A DNA stretch of 64,000 bases from positions 3,224,001 through 3,288,000 of the forward strand of contig NZ_CP183834.1 of assembly GCF_049675895.1 (NCBI RefSeq), read 5' to 3'. The notes beneath the pieces are model-generated. The model was not told the DNA's origin. It searched no databases and saw only the letters and a program-made list of their open reading frames with translations. The position numbers were made by a program, and so were the translations under genes. The stretch comes from Ampullimonas aquatilis. Lineage in GTDB: Bacteria > Pseudomonadota > Gammaproteobacteria > Burkholderiales > Burkholderiaceae_D. Positions 1 through 8,616 of the stretch are shown here, piece by piece (position 1 is the stretch's first letter; each line of letters starts with the position of its first letter).

Positions 1-69
1 GACACAACAACCTCCACTAGAAAAATTCAGTCATAGACTGCTCAAACCATGATTGAGAAGCCAAGTCAC

Positions 70-1857
70 TTAAAAAAGATCCGCATCCATCTGCATCAGA
101 TTATCGGCACCACTACGCGCCTGACGTATCAGCATGGCGGTTTCAGGCAATAAACGCGCAAAGTAAAACCGGGCAGTGGCCAACTTGGCTTGATAAAATG
201 CATCATCAGATTGTTTTGACAAGGCAATTTTGACCATCCGCGTCCATAAATAGGCAAACATCAGATGCCCGACCACGCGCAAATAAGGTACTGCCGCTGC
301 GCCAACTTCATCCTGATTCTTCATTGCCTTCATGGCAATTTCCATCGTCAGTTTTTCGACTTTATCAGCCAAGTCTGCCAATGGGTTGATGAACTCCTGC
401 ATGTTCTCGACCACGCCTTCAGCTTCAATCAGTTCACGCACTAATTTGCCAAACTTCTTGAGCCGCGCCCCCATATCGGACAACACTTTGCGCCCTAACA
501 AATCCAGCGACTGAATAGTGTTGGTGCCTTCATATATCGTACAAATCCGCGCATCTCTGACCAACTGCTCCATACCCCATTCCTGAATATAACCATGACC
601 ACCAAATACCTGCAGACATTCATTCGTCACCTGGCAACCGTTATCGGTGAGAAAAGCTTTGACCACCGGGGTCAACAAGGCAACCAGATCAGCCGCATCC
701 TTGCGCACAGTTTCATCAGGATGATTAAGCTCCTGATCGATCAACAGGGCATGAAAATAAGCAAGTGCCCGACCACCTTCGGTATACGCACGTGCTGTCA
801 GTAACATGCGCCGCACATCAGGATGAACGATGATTGGGTCAGCAGCTAGATCTGGTGATTTTTTACCGGACAGAGAACGCGACTGCAAACGCTCTTTGGC
901 ATAGGCTGCCGCATTCTGATAGGCCACCTCGGACAAACCCAAGGGCTGAATGCCTACACCCAAACGTGCCGCATTCATCATCACAAACATGGCAGCGAGT
1001 CCACGATTAGGCTCACCCAGCAAGTAACCGGTCGCACCATCCAGATTCATTTGGCAGGTCGCATTGCCATGAATGCCCATCTTGTGCTCAATCGCGCCAC
1101 AATAAATGGCATTACGATCCCCCAGTGAGCCATCTGGATGAACCATGATCTTAGGCACCACAAATAGCGATATCCCTTTACTACCTGCGGGCGCATCGGG
1201 CAGACGTGCCAACACCAAGTGAATGATGTTCTGACTCAGATCATGTTCACCACCCGAGATAAAAATCTTGCCACCAGTCAGATGAAAACTGCCATCCGTC
1301 TGTGGTTCGGCACGAGTCCGCAATAAACCCAGATCAGTACCACAATGCGCCTCTGTCAGGCACATTGTGGCTGACCACTCACCGGCAACCAGCCTGGGTA
1401 AATACAGCGCTTTCAATTCAGCAGAGCCATGCGCATGAATGCATTCATAAGCCCCATGGGTCAGCCCGGGATACATGGCCCAGGCATGACTGCCAGAACA
1501 GAGCATTTCCATGAATGGAATATTGACCGACATTGGCAAGCCTTGACCACCATATTGCGGATCACACGCCAGTGCCGGCCAGCCAGCATCGACAAACTGC
1601 TGATAAGCGGCACGGTAACCTTTAGGGGTTGTGACAGAGCGATTATCACGATCATAATGACAGCCTTCTTGATCGCCTGGCTGATTGAGCGGGAACAGCA
1701 CTTCGGCGCAAAATTTGCCACCTTCTTCCAGCACAGCGTTAATCGTATCAACATCCACCTCGGCATAAGCCGGCATGGCCTGGAGTGAAGTTTGAATCTG
1801 CAATAACTCATGCAGGATAAACTGAACATCTCGAATCGGTGGGGTATAGTGCGGCAT
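70..1857 (-). CDS. acyl-CoA dehydrogenase, long (DmdC-like) subfamily
   Basis: 595 aa. Predicted FAD-dependent oxidation of an acyl-CoA thioester to the 2-enoyl-CoA. The N-terminus (MPHYTPPIRDVQFILHELL) and the extra C-terminal domain after about residue 460 are typical of the roughly 600-aa branch that includes 3-methylmercaptopropionyl-CoA dehydrogenase, and not of the 380-aa short enzymes. The flavin/substrate region is seen in CLTEAHCGTDLG (about residues 167-178). The VFGGHGYIQEWGMEQLVRD and YEGTNTIQSLDLLGR motifs (about 410-450) hold the likely catalytic Glu. It lies 61 bp downstream of a TetR gene on the same strand, so the two are probably co-transcribed. The substrate cannot be read from sequence; a medium or long fatty acyl-CoA is as likely as the sulfur compound. 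Confidence 0.9.
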   Translation of the reverse strand: MPHYTPPIRDVQFILHELLQIQTSLQAMPAYAEVDVDTINAVLEEGGKFCAEVLFPLNQPGDQEGCHYDRDNRSVTTPKGYRAAYQQFVDAGWPALACDPQYGGQGLPMSVNIPFMEMLCSGSHAWAMYPGLTHGAYECIHAHGSAELKALYLPRLVAGEWSATMCLTEAHCGTDLGLLRTRAEPQTDGSFHLTGGKIFISGGEHDLSQNIIHLVLARLPDAPAGSKGISLFVVPKIMVHPDGSLGDRNAIYCGAIEHKMGIHGNATCQMNLDGATGYLLGEPNRGLAAMFVMMNAARLGVGIQPLGLSEVAYQNAAAYAKERLQSRSLSGKKSPDLAADPIIVHPDVRRMLLTARAYTEGGRALAYFHALLIDQELNHPDETVRKDAADLVALLTPVVKAFLTDNGCQVTNECLQVFGGHGYIQEWGMEQLVRDARICTIYEGTNTIQSLDLLGRKVLSDMGARLKKFGKLVRELIEAEGVVENMQEFINPLADLADKVEKLTMEIAMKAMKNQDEVGAAAVPYLRVVGHLMFAYLWTRMVKIALSKQSDDAFYQAKLATARFYFARLLPETAMLIRQARSGADNLMQMDADLF

Positions 1858-1918
1858 GGTGTCTCCTTGGTTGTTTTATGCCATTGCCTGATTAAGCCTT
1901 GAAGTCAAAATCGCAATT

Positions 1919-2557
1919 TCAAACCACTGCCTTGAGCTGCTTACCAGCGCGCCCTCTTTCCGAGCGCTTATGTTCTCGAATCAAACGCTCGAAACCTGTC
2001 TTGGCGCGCTTTTCACTACCTGCCGTCCTGAGAAAACGGGCATCATGATGCAATGCCAGAATCAAACCATACATCTCAAAGACGATTTGCTTGGGATCAG
2101 TATCGACCAGCAGATGCCCTTCTTCGACTGACAATCTGACTGCCCGTTCCAGAATACCTTGCCAGGTACTCACCATATCCACCAGCACTTCACGAATTGG
2201 CCCTGGACGGTCATCGTATTCCACCGCTCCACTGATGTAAATGCAACCACTGGCAATTTCTCTGGCACAGCGTTGCAACCATTTTTCAAACAAGGCCTCC
2301 AGGCGAGGTAGACCACGCGGTGCGGCCAGTCCGGGAAACAGGATTTCTTCCTCAAACTCACGGGTGTACTCCCTGAGTGCGGCAATCTGCAATTCCTCGC
2401 GTGAACCAAAATGAGCAAATACACCACTCTTGCTCATCTGCATACGCTCCGCCAGTACACCGATGGACAGGCCTTCTATCCCGGTTCGGCTGGCTATATC
2501 AAGCGCACACTTGAGAATGGCGGCTCTGGTCTGTTCACCCTTGCGCATGGTTAACAT
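1919..2557 (-). CDS. TetR/AcrR family transcriptional regulator
   Basis: 212 aa. The N-terminal TetR helix-turn-helix covers about residues 8-55 (TRAAILKCALDIASRTGIEG and MSKSGVFAHFGSREELQ), followed by an all-helical ligand-binding domain. It probably represses itself and the acyl-CoA dehydrogenase gene that follows 61 bp downstream. A near-perfect palindrome 11 bp upstream of the start is the expected autoregulatory operator. An internal ATG (MRKGEQTR, start at 2548) is an equally plausible start; neither has a strong ribosome binding site. The ligand is unknown but, given the neighbour, an acyl-CoA is the obvious guess. Confidence 0.9.
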   Translation of the reverse strand: MLTMRKGEQTRAAILKCALDIASRTGIEGLSIGVLAERMQMSKSGVFAHFGSREELQIAALREYTREFEEEILFPGLAAPRGLPRLEALFEKWLQRCAREIASGCIYISGAVEYDDRPGPIREVLVDMVSTWQGILERAVRLSVEEGHLLVDTDPKQIVFEMYGLILALHHDARFLRTAGSEKRAKTGFERLIREHKRSERGRAGKQLKAVV

Positions 2558-2568
2558 GTACTTAAAAA

Positions 2569-2592
2569 AATAAAACGAACGGTCGTTCTATT
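2569..2592. promoter_or_regulatory. probable TetR operator
   Basis: Two 12-bp half-sites, AATAAAACGAAC and GGTCGTTCTATT, are inverted repeats matching at 10 of 12 positions. The AACGA/TCGTT core has the shape seen in operators of TetR regulators of acyl-CoA metabolism. Its position directly before the TetR gene supports autoregulation. Confidence 0.75.
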
Positions 2593-2645
2593 ATTCACGC
2601 CTCAAGATGAAATTGCAAGCGCAGCCGATCTCAACAAATGAGCCA

Positions 2646-3455
2646 TTAACCCGGCACCGTAGCGATCCAGCCTTCCAGTGGGTCAAACTGCTTTGGCAAA
2701 CCGTAATGAAGGTCACGCTGTTGCCAGCACACAGCCGCCTGAACCGCGCAAAGCATCGCATCCAGGGCGTCACCACTGGCATCGTCCAATAATTGTTGTT
2801 GCAAGGCGGCACTGCAATTCAAGGTAATGTCGTGCGGCCGACCTTGCATCAGTGCCTGAAGAATTTGCTGACGGGCAGTAAAACGTGCTGTGGTCTGCTT
2901 GGATCGATCGTCACTCTTATAACTGGCACGGGTGATCAGCCTTGCGCTATAGCCCGGATAAGCTTCCAGCGCAATGCGTCGTGGGTCACCGTCATGCAAG
3001 CCAGGTAAATGTACGCCAGCAGCCAGCAAGCGTGGTACGCCTTCTTTCAGCATGTAGGCGACAGGCGGATTGACCCACTTCATGCTGGGACTGGCCGCTG
3101 CCGGAATATCACAGGCACGATGTGCAAACTTGTTGCCGACGGGACGCGCATGACAAAAGGCACGAAAGATGTCGCGAATCTCGGCGCGACTGAGGCCGGC
3201 ATAGTACGCCATCAAGGTCGGCCAATCCAAAGGCCAACCAAGTTGAATAATCAATTCACGCGGTAATCCAAAGGGATGATCAAAACCCGCAATCCAGCTC
3301 TGCTTGTCGGCCAGCCAGGTTTCATAGTCAGCCCAGGTGACAAAGCCCTGCAATTGCTGCAAGGTCAGGACTGACTTGGTCAAGCTGGCAACAGCCAGCA
3401 TGATGGGTTTGCGACGGGTGGGCGAGCTGGTCAGATCTATCCCGCACACCTGCAT
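2646..3455 (-). CDS. DUF429 domain protein (predicted RNase H-fold nuclease)
   Basis: 269 aa. It begins MQVCGIDLTSSPTRRKP, the typical DUF429 opening in which an early Asp sits in a G-x-D motif like the first acidic residue of RNase H-fold enzymes. Later DUF429-like blocks include AGFDHPFGLPRELI and ALEAYPGYSARLI. The family is described as a predicted nuclease without an established reaction. It starts 3 bp after the thioesterase gene, so both belong to one transcript. No secretion signal is visible. Confidence 0.75.
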   Translation of the reverse strand: MQVCGIDLTSSPTRRKPIMLAVASLTKSVLTLQQLQGFVTWADYETWLADKQSWIAGFDHPFGLPRELIIQLGWPLDWPTLMAYYAGLSRAEIRDIFRAFCHARPVGNKFAHRACDIPAAASPSMKWVNPPVAYMLKEGVPRLLAAGVHLPGLHDGDPRRIALEAYPGYSARLITRASYKSDDRSKQTTARFTARQQILQALMQGRPHDITLNCSAALQQQLLDDASGDALDAMLCAVQAAVCWQQRDLHYGLPKQFDPLEGWIATVPG

Positions 3456-3458
3456 GAT

Positions 3459-3983
3459 TTAACCTTGCTCAGATGACTTGCTCGAATTGAATTCACCTGT
3501 CTGCTGCTTGAGCTTGATGGCATGATGCTGCGCCTCTTGTTGCTGACGCAGTGACTTGCGTTGCTGTGCCGCCTCAAAACGTCCAGCCTCTTCGGCATTG
3601 GTTGGCTGAAACGGCGGCACCTTGGTCGCCTTGCCATCGGCATCCACAGCCACCATCGTGAAGTAGCAACTATTGGCATGGCGCACAATACGCTCGCGAA
3701 TATTTTCGGTGATCACCTTGATGCCGACTTCCATCGACGTATTGCCGGTATGGTTAATGGAAGCCAGAAAAGTCACCAGTTCACCCACATGAATGGGCTG
3801 GCGAAACATCACCTGGTCTACCGACAGTGTTACCACATAGCAACCGGAGTAACGACTGGCACAGGCATAAGCGGCTTGATCCAGCAGCTTGAGAATCGTG
3901 CCACCGTGCACATTGCCCGCAAAGTTGGCCATGTCGGGCGTCATGAGCACCGTCATGGTGAGTTGATGCGAAGGGGTTTCCAT
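3459..3983 (-). CDS. acyl-CoA thioesterase, hotdog fold (YciA-like)
   Basis: 174 aa. Predicted cytosolic hydrolase of acyl-CoA thioesters. The hotdog signature NVHGGTILKLLDQAAYACA (about residues 24-42) carries the catalytic-region Asp, and SVDQVMFRQPIHVGE follows as the second strand block. The C-terminal 45 residues are Gln/Glu/Lys-rich (EAAQQRKSLRQQQEAQHH) and probably a flexible or coiled tail beyond the hotdog domain. It is first in a two-gene unit with the DUF429 gene (3-bp gap). Confidence 0.88.
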   Translation of the reverse strand: METPSHQLTMTVLMTPDMANFAGNVHGGTILKLLDQAAYACASRYSGCYVVTLSVDQVMFRQPIHVGELVTFLASINHTGNTSMEVGIKVITENIRERIVRHANSCYFTMVAVDADGKATKVPPFQPTNAEEAGRFEAAQQRKSLRQQQEAQHHAIKLKQQTGEFNSSKSSEQG

Positions 3984-4013
3984 GTCGAGAAAATAAAAAG
4001 CTATAGAAGTGCT

Positions 4014-6281
4014 CTATTTTAGGGGCGCTTTCAATAAGCTGCTGGCAACTGCCAAATTAGCTTGACGCACTATCTCTACAAAACTGGCATAAGGCACGTC
4101 GGCAATGCTGACCAGACCAAAATGCGCATTTTCGCCATCCAGTAAACGGCCGGTTGCTGGTTGATCCAGATACTGAAACCAGTGCACACCCACCATATTA
4201 GGAATCACCGCTGCCTGCTGTAAATAATGTTGATAATGCGCAGCACGTTGGGCTTCACTGCCCACATCGATCAAACCAGCCCAGAACGGGCCACGATCAG
4301 CCGAGCCAAAGTTGAATTCTCCAATCAATATCGGCTTGTCGTAATGGCTGAAGTGATCGCGTTGCCAGCCCTGCAAGTCGTTTGCATAAACATTGATACT
4401 GAGCACATCACACCATTGCGCGCAGGCCTGCATGGCTTCGGGCGTGAGCGCGGCAAAGCGACTACCCAGATAAAGGTGATTGCCGTCTTGCTGCTGCAAG
4501 GTTTGTTTGACCACGCGAAAATATTGCTCGGCATAAAACCTGGTCATGGCAGACAGATCTGCCAGGAGCGCGGCGTTATAAGGTGCGGCCAAGTGAATGG
4601 GCGCTTGCGCAGCTGACCAATCACGCACAGGTTCTTGCACCGATTGCGGCATGGCCCAGGCATCTTGCCAGGCTTGCGTCGTGGCGTAACGGGTTTGCAG
4701 CCAATGTACCAATGCCTGCTTGGCGGGACTATTGCGATCCATTAATAGTGCATTGACGACTAAAGAATAATTGGGTGCACCGGTTCCCCAGGCCAATTCA
4801 TTATCTACAAAGTAACCCAGCAGACTGGGATCATCCTTGTGTCCGGCGACTGCTTTCATCACGGCAGCTCGGGTGGCATCGGCAAAACGCGGATCAAACG
4901 GATCGGGCATGGCGCCCCAATAATCAAAGCCGCTTTTGACACTGGCATACTGACCAACAATCGCAATCGGCTGTACATAAGTCAGCTGCCCGGCCTTGCG
5001 CACGGCAGTTTTAACCATATCGTGACTCCAGTTGCCAATGGTATTAAAACCCCATTGCTTGACGCGCGTCATCGTATGGCTGGCCCAGGCTTGCAGGTAA
5101 TCCTTGCCATACTTGCGTTGCAGATTGGCTGTATAAAAATTGAAGTAGCGCCCATGATCAAATTGCCGTCCAGCTTGCGAAAGCATATCGGCACGACGAT
5201 CATCATTGCCATAATGGCGCGCCAGTGGCGAGCTGGCATCTGGCAAATCGCTGAACATGAATTCACGGCCTGCTATATAGGTAGCGCCATCCAGCAGATC
5301 AACCGTATTGACACCGATTGAAAAAAACGGGTTGCCTTGGGGACTCACCAACCACCAGCGGCCTTGCTGTTTTTGCACACGGAAGAAACCGCTCGGTTTA
5401 AAACTGGATGCCCCCGCCAAGTTGCGCCAGCCGCCAAAATCATCAAGCTGCGACGTTGTTGCAACATCGGTACCGCTGTTTCGCAAAGGCGGGTCCACCT
5501 TAAGCAGGTCACGATCATCACGTACTTTTTCTGGCCAATCACTGCGGCTGGACTGACCGAAGCGATCAACCAACGCCTCATATGCCGGCTTATCCCATTG
5601 ATAATTAGCCACCAGCAGTTCACCAAAACGCACAGCCTGTGGCACCGCCCGCCCTGCCACCACCAGATGCACCGAACTAATATGCGCAAGCTGCGTGGTA
5701 TCCATTGGTGTGGCAATCAACAATGGCGCAGCAGGTAGTTCACGCACAGATAAACCCAAGGGTAATGGTCCGGCACGCATTCCCCAGCGTCGCGCATCTT
5801 GCTGATGCAGCGCCATGACCAAGCTGACTTTGGCATGAGCAGGTAGCAATGCCTGACCAACCAGTGTTTGCGGTGTTGCCTGCGCGGTCTGATTGTCATT
5901 GAGCCGCACAAACAAGGTGATCGGAAAATCATTCAAATTTTCAACAGGCAAGAGTAAGGTACTTTGAGCTGACCAATTCCAGGTAGCCAATCGATTGGCT
6001 TCACTGGCTTGCGTGGGTTGCAACACCACAGCGGGCCAGTCCGTCTTGGCATCAAACAATATTTGCGTCCAGCTACTATCGCCTGGATTACTGACCCGAC
6101 TGCTCACGGCCCGACTGAGTAAGTCAGCGGAATGATCAAGGTGGGCATTGCGCAATCCGAGCTTGGTGGTGACAACGCTGGCGCCGTTCTGCGCTTGGAC
6201 ATGAAAAGGCCAGATACACATCGCCATGAACAGCCACGCTGCCATGCAACGCGTCAGGTTGGATTGGATATTATGGTGCAT
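4014..6281 (-). CDS. secreted glycoside hydrolase, GH50-like (beta-agarase family)
   Basis: 755 aa from the chosen ATG. A longer reading frame opens at 6308, but the ATG at 6281 starts a clean signal peptide (MHHNIQSNLTRCMAAWLFM, then FHVQA-QNG cleavage). The C-terminal two thirds is a TIM-barrel hydrolase. GYFVDNELAWG (about residue 495) should hold the acid/base Glu and PILIGEFNFGSAD (about 655) the nucleophile Glu, both as in GH50 agarases. The N-terminal 250 residues are beta-rich and probably a carbohydrate-binding domain. It stands alone, with no transporter or sugar-catabolic neighbours. Related clan GH-A families (GH42) are the alternative. Confidence 0.72.
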   Translation of the reverse strand: MHHNIQSNLTRCMAAWLFMAMCIWPFHVQAQNGASVVTTKLGLRNAHLDHSADLLSRAVSSRVSNPGDSSWTQILFDAKTDWPAVVLQPTQASEANRLATWNWSAQSTLLLPVENLNDFPITLFVRLNDNQTAQATPQTLVGQALLPAHAKVSLVMALHQQDARRWGMRAGPLPLGLSVRELPAAPLLIATPMDTTQLAHISSVHLVVAGRAVPQAVRFGELLVANYQWDKPAYEALVDRFGQSSRSDWPEKVRDDRDLLKVDPPLRNSGTDVATTSQLDDFGGWRNLAGASSFKPSGFFRVQKQQGRWWLVSPQGNPFFSIGVNTVDLLDGATYIAGREFMFSDLPDASSPLARHYGNDDRRADMLSQAGRQFDHGRYFNFYTANLQRKYGKDYLQAWASHTMTRVKQWGFNTIGNWSHDMVKTAVRKAGQLTYVQPIAIVGQYASVKSGFDYWGAMPDPFDPRFADATRAAVMKAVAGHKDDPSLLGYFVDNELAWGTGAPNYSLVVNALLMDRNSPAKQALVHWLQTRYATTQAWQDAWAMPQSVQEPVRDWSAAQAPIHLAAPYNAALLADLSAMTRFYAEQYFRVVKQTLQQQDGNHLYLGSRFAALTPEAMQACAQWCDVLSINVYANDLQGWQRDHFSHYDKPILIGEFNFGSADRGPFWAGLIDVGSEAQRAAHYQHYLQQAAVIPNMVGVHWFQYLDQPATGRLLDGENAHFGLVSIADVPYASFVEIVRQANLAVASSLLKAPLK

Positions 6282-6617
6282 AAAAGTCTCAATGGTATGG
6301 ACAAGCAAGCATACAGCACCTATCCATCAGCAAATGTAGAAGCGCTATTGTGACCGAAGCGGGTCAGCCAGTGACTGGATGGTGGCCAGACCCATCATGA
6401 TTGAGACCAGCAATTGACCGACGACTTGGACAATCGGATCAACAGACAACAAACAGGCAAAAAAACGTTGACCGAACTGGCTGAAAGCCCGGTCAACGCC
6501 CACACAGAAGAAGAATTTAAGGAGTATATGTAAAAATAACTAGCTTTAGTGCTTATATATTGATTCTAATTTTTTACACCCAGGGAGTATAAAGAAAGTT
6601 AGTCGACACTTTACCCC
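6282..6617. other. intergenic region between hydrolase and sulfate-binding gene
   Basis: 336 bp without a gene. The right half holds one copy of the 74-bp dispersed element (6521-6594). The left part (6350-6510) should contain the promoter of the hydrolase gene, but I see no confident -35/-10 pair. No clear hairpin terminator follows the sulfate-binding gene. Confidence 0.5.
6521..6594 (-). repeat. dispersed 74-bp element, copy A
   Basis: On the minus strand this copy shows TTTATACTCCC at positions 2-12, GTA at 18-20, an A-rich run, AATATATA, GCACTAAAG at 43-51 and ATACTCC at 68-74. These are the same offsets as the other seven copies. It lies downstream of the sulfate-binding gene and upstream of the hydrolase gene, reading in the same direction as both. 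Confidence 0.85.
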
Positions 6618-7658
6618 TTATTTTTTAGCAATAATCTGATCGAACACACCGCCATCTTCAAAATGGGTTTTCTGGGCTTTGGTCCATCCCCCAAACACAT
6701 CATTGATGGTGAACAGATTGACCTTGGGAAATTGGCTCGCATACTTTTTGGCAACCGTTGCATCAGAAGGACGATAGTAGTTTTGGGCGGCAATTTCCTG
6801 GCCTTGCGGGGAATACAGATACTTCACGTATTCTTCAGCCACCTTGCGGGTGCCGCGCTTGTCGACCACTTTGTCAACCACGGAGACTGGTGGCTCGGCC
6901 AGAATACTGATGGATGGCACGACCAACTCAAACTTGTCCGGACCCAGCTCCTTGATAGCGAGGAACGCTTCGTTTTCCCAAGCCAGCAAGACATCACCCT
7001 GACCGCGTTCAACAAACGTTGTGGTTGAACCGCGTGCGCCCGAATCCAGCACCGGTACATTGGCATACAGTTTGGTCACAAAGTCTTTTGCCTTGGCTTC
7101 ATCCTTGCCATTTTGATTCAGTGCATAACCCCAGGCAGCCAGATAATTCCAACGCGCGCCACCGGATGTTTTCGGGTTGGGCGTAATCACGGCAATACCA
7201 GGTTTAACCAGATCACCCCAATCGCGAATATTTTTTGGATTACCCTTGCGCACCAGAAACACGATGGTGGACAGATAAGGCGAGCTATTGTTGGGCAAAC
7301 GTTTTTGCCAGGCGTCAGGAATCAGTTTGGCTTTTTCGGCAATTTCATCAATATCATAAGCCAGTGCCAAGGTCACCACATCGGCTTCCAGGCCATCAAT
7401 CACGGCACGCGCCTGTTTGCCCGAACCACCGTGGGAAGCATTCACCGTGACTTTTTCACCGCTATGAGACTCGGCCCAATGCTTGGCAAATGCAGTGTTG
7501 TAATCTTTATATAACTCGCGGGTTGGGTCATACGACACATTGAGCAACGTCACATCTGCCAGCGCAGCGGTACTACTGAATAACACCAGCGCTGCTGCAA
7601 TCAACTTGGGGCGCAACGAAGCTGTTTTTGAAAATTTGCGGGTAAAACCAAATGTCAT
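6618..7658 (-). CDS. sbp: sulfate ABC transporter periplasmic substrate-binding protein
   Basis: 346 aa. Periplasmic receptor expected to bind sulfate (or thiosulfate) and deliver it to a CysTWA permease. A signal peptide ends in AALA before DVTLLNVSYDPTRELY, the classic mature start of the Sbp/CysP family. The family motifs SHGGSGKQARAVIDGLEADVVTLALAYDID and TPNPKTSGGARWNYLAAW are present. The start was chosen because a GGAGAG site (7663-7668) lies 4 nt before the ATG at 7658. No cysT, cysW or cysA gene is adjacent, so the transporter core must be elsewhere. Confidence 0.92.
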   Translation of the reverse strand: MTFGFTRKFSKTASLRPKLIAAALVLFSSTAALADVTLLNVSYDPTRELYKDYNTAFAKHWAESHSGEKVTVNASHGGSGKQARAVIDGLEADVVTLALAYDIDEIAEKAKLIPDAWQKRLPNNSSPYLSTIVFLVRKGNPKNIRDWGDLVKPGIAVITPNPKTSGGARWNYLAAWGYALNQNGKDEAKAKDFVTKLYANVPVLDSGARGSTTTFVERGQGDVLLAWENEAFLAIKELGPDKFELVVPSISILAEPPVSVVDKVVDKRGTRKVAEEYVKYLYSPQGQEIAAQNYYRPSDATVAKKYASQFPKVNLFTINDVFGGWTKAQKTHFEDGGVFDQIIAKK

Positions 7659-7797
7659 CATTCTCTCCATGAGTTTTATCAATAAGTGATGAAGAGAGAT
7701 TAAGAAAATTCGGCCATGCTGTGAACGAATATTCACGCATGTCTTAGTACGATAAATACATAAGCAGGTTGACCAGACCTGCACAACTCAACCGCCG

Positions 7798-8244
7798 TTA
7801 ATCGAGATAACGTTCCGGCAATTGCAAAATGGCCTGGGCATTGGAAGGGGAAAAACATTGCCTTGCCGCCTCCTGATAAGGCAGCCAGCGCCAGGCTCGA
7901 TGCTCGTTGGGCGCTAAGGTGACGGCAATATCACGCGGCACACAAACACTGAAGACTCGCTCCAGATTTTCCATCACGCCTGGTGCATAACGGTGTCGCC
8001 AAGCCTCCAAAATGACATAAGTCTGACTCTGCTCCCAATCAATGAGTTCAAACTCGCTCACATCAATTCCGGTTTCCTCGGCAACTTCGCGCGCTGCTGT
8101 CACTTCCCATGGCTCGTCCAAGCTGTCTTTGCTACCCGTGACACTCTGCCAAAAACCTGGATGCTTGACGCGCTCCAATAACAACACCTCCAGCTCGGGC
8201 GAATGAATGACAACGAGGACTGATTGCGGGATTTTGTAATTCAT
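7798..8244 (-). CDS. nudB: dihydroneopterin triphosphate diphosphatase (Nudix)
   Basis: 148 aa. Folate pathway: removes pyrophosphate from dihydroneopterin triphosphate. The Nudix box is complete: GSKDSLDEPWEVTAAREVAE with ETGID following (about residues 37-60), including the REVAEE metal-binding acidic residues. Length matches the family (about 150 aa). Its start overlaps the end of the preceding Cdd1-like gene by 4 nt (ATGA), so translation is probably coupled. NudB close to aspS is a common proteobacterial arrangement. Confidence 0.9.
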   Translation of the reverse strand: MNYKIPQSVLVVIHSPELEVLLLERVKHPGFWQSVTGSKDSLDEPWEVTAAREVAEETGIDVSEFELIDWEQSQTYVILEAWRHRYAPGVMENLERVFSVCVPRDIAVTLAPNEHRAWRWLPYQEAARQCFSPSNAQAILQLPERYLD

Positions 8245-8552
8245 GACAATGGTGACTGCAACTTGGGATGGGTTTCCAGATAGGCTTTACGCTCCGCAGT
8301 ATAGTGCCACCAGGGCAAAGCCGGTGAGCCTTCCATGAAGCGCACAGCAGCAATCAAGGTATCGATCACACAGGGATCATGACGCGACCTCGTCAACTGA
8401 CAGAGTTGCAGATAAAGCGCATAGGGATCACGCCCCACCAACTGACTCGGATTGAAAATTTCAAGTAATCGAAAATCTTTCACCATGGCCGGACCAATAT
8501 TGGGAATCTGTTCAAGATGAATTGCCTGTGCTGCTGTGATTACTTTTTTCAT
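8241..8552 (-). CDS. Cdd1-like helix-hairpin-helix protein
   Basis: 103 aa. A small cytosolic protein with a helix-hairpin-helix stretch, LEQIPNIGPAMVKDFRLLEI (about residues 13-32), then a helical region with DPCVIDTLIAAVRFMEG and PWWHYTAERK. This pattern matches the Cdd1/'pathogenicity locus' family, some members of which are annotated as mitomycin-resistance proteins; the real function is not settled. It overlaps nudB by 4 nt, and the aspS terminator lies just upstream. Confidence 0.75.
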   Translation of the reverse strand: MKKVITAAQAIHLEQIPNIGPAMVKDFRLLEIFNPSQLVGRDPYALYLQLCQLTRSRHDPCVIDTLIAAVRFMEGSPALPWWHYTAERKAYLETHPKLQSPLS

Positions 8553-8570
8553 ACGCCCTCAAAATGCAAA

Positions 8571-8590
8571 CAGGGCGCTTGCGCGCCCTG
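8571..8590 (-). terminator. terminator after aspS
   Basis: The 8-bp stem CAGGGCGC/GCGCCCTG with a 4-nt loop lies between the aspS stop (8617) and the Cdd1-like gene. On the minus strand it is followed by TTTGCATTTTG, a moderate T-rich tail, so some read-through into the downstream pair is likely. Confidence 0.65.
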
Positions 8591-8616
8591 TTGACTGTAC
8601 AACCATCAAATTTCGC

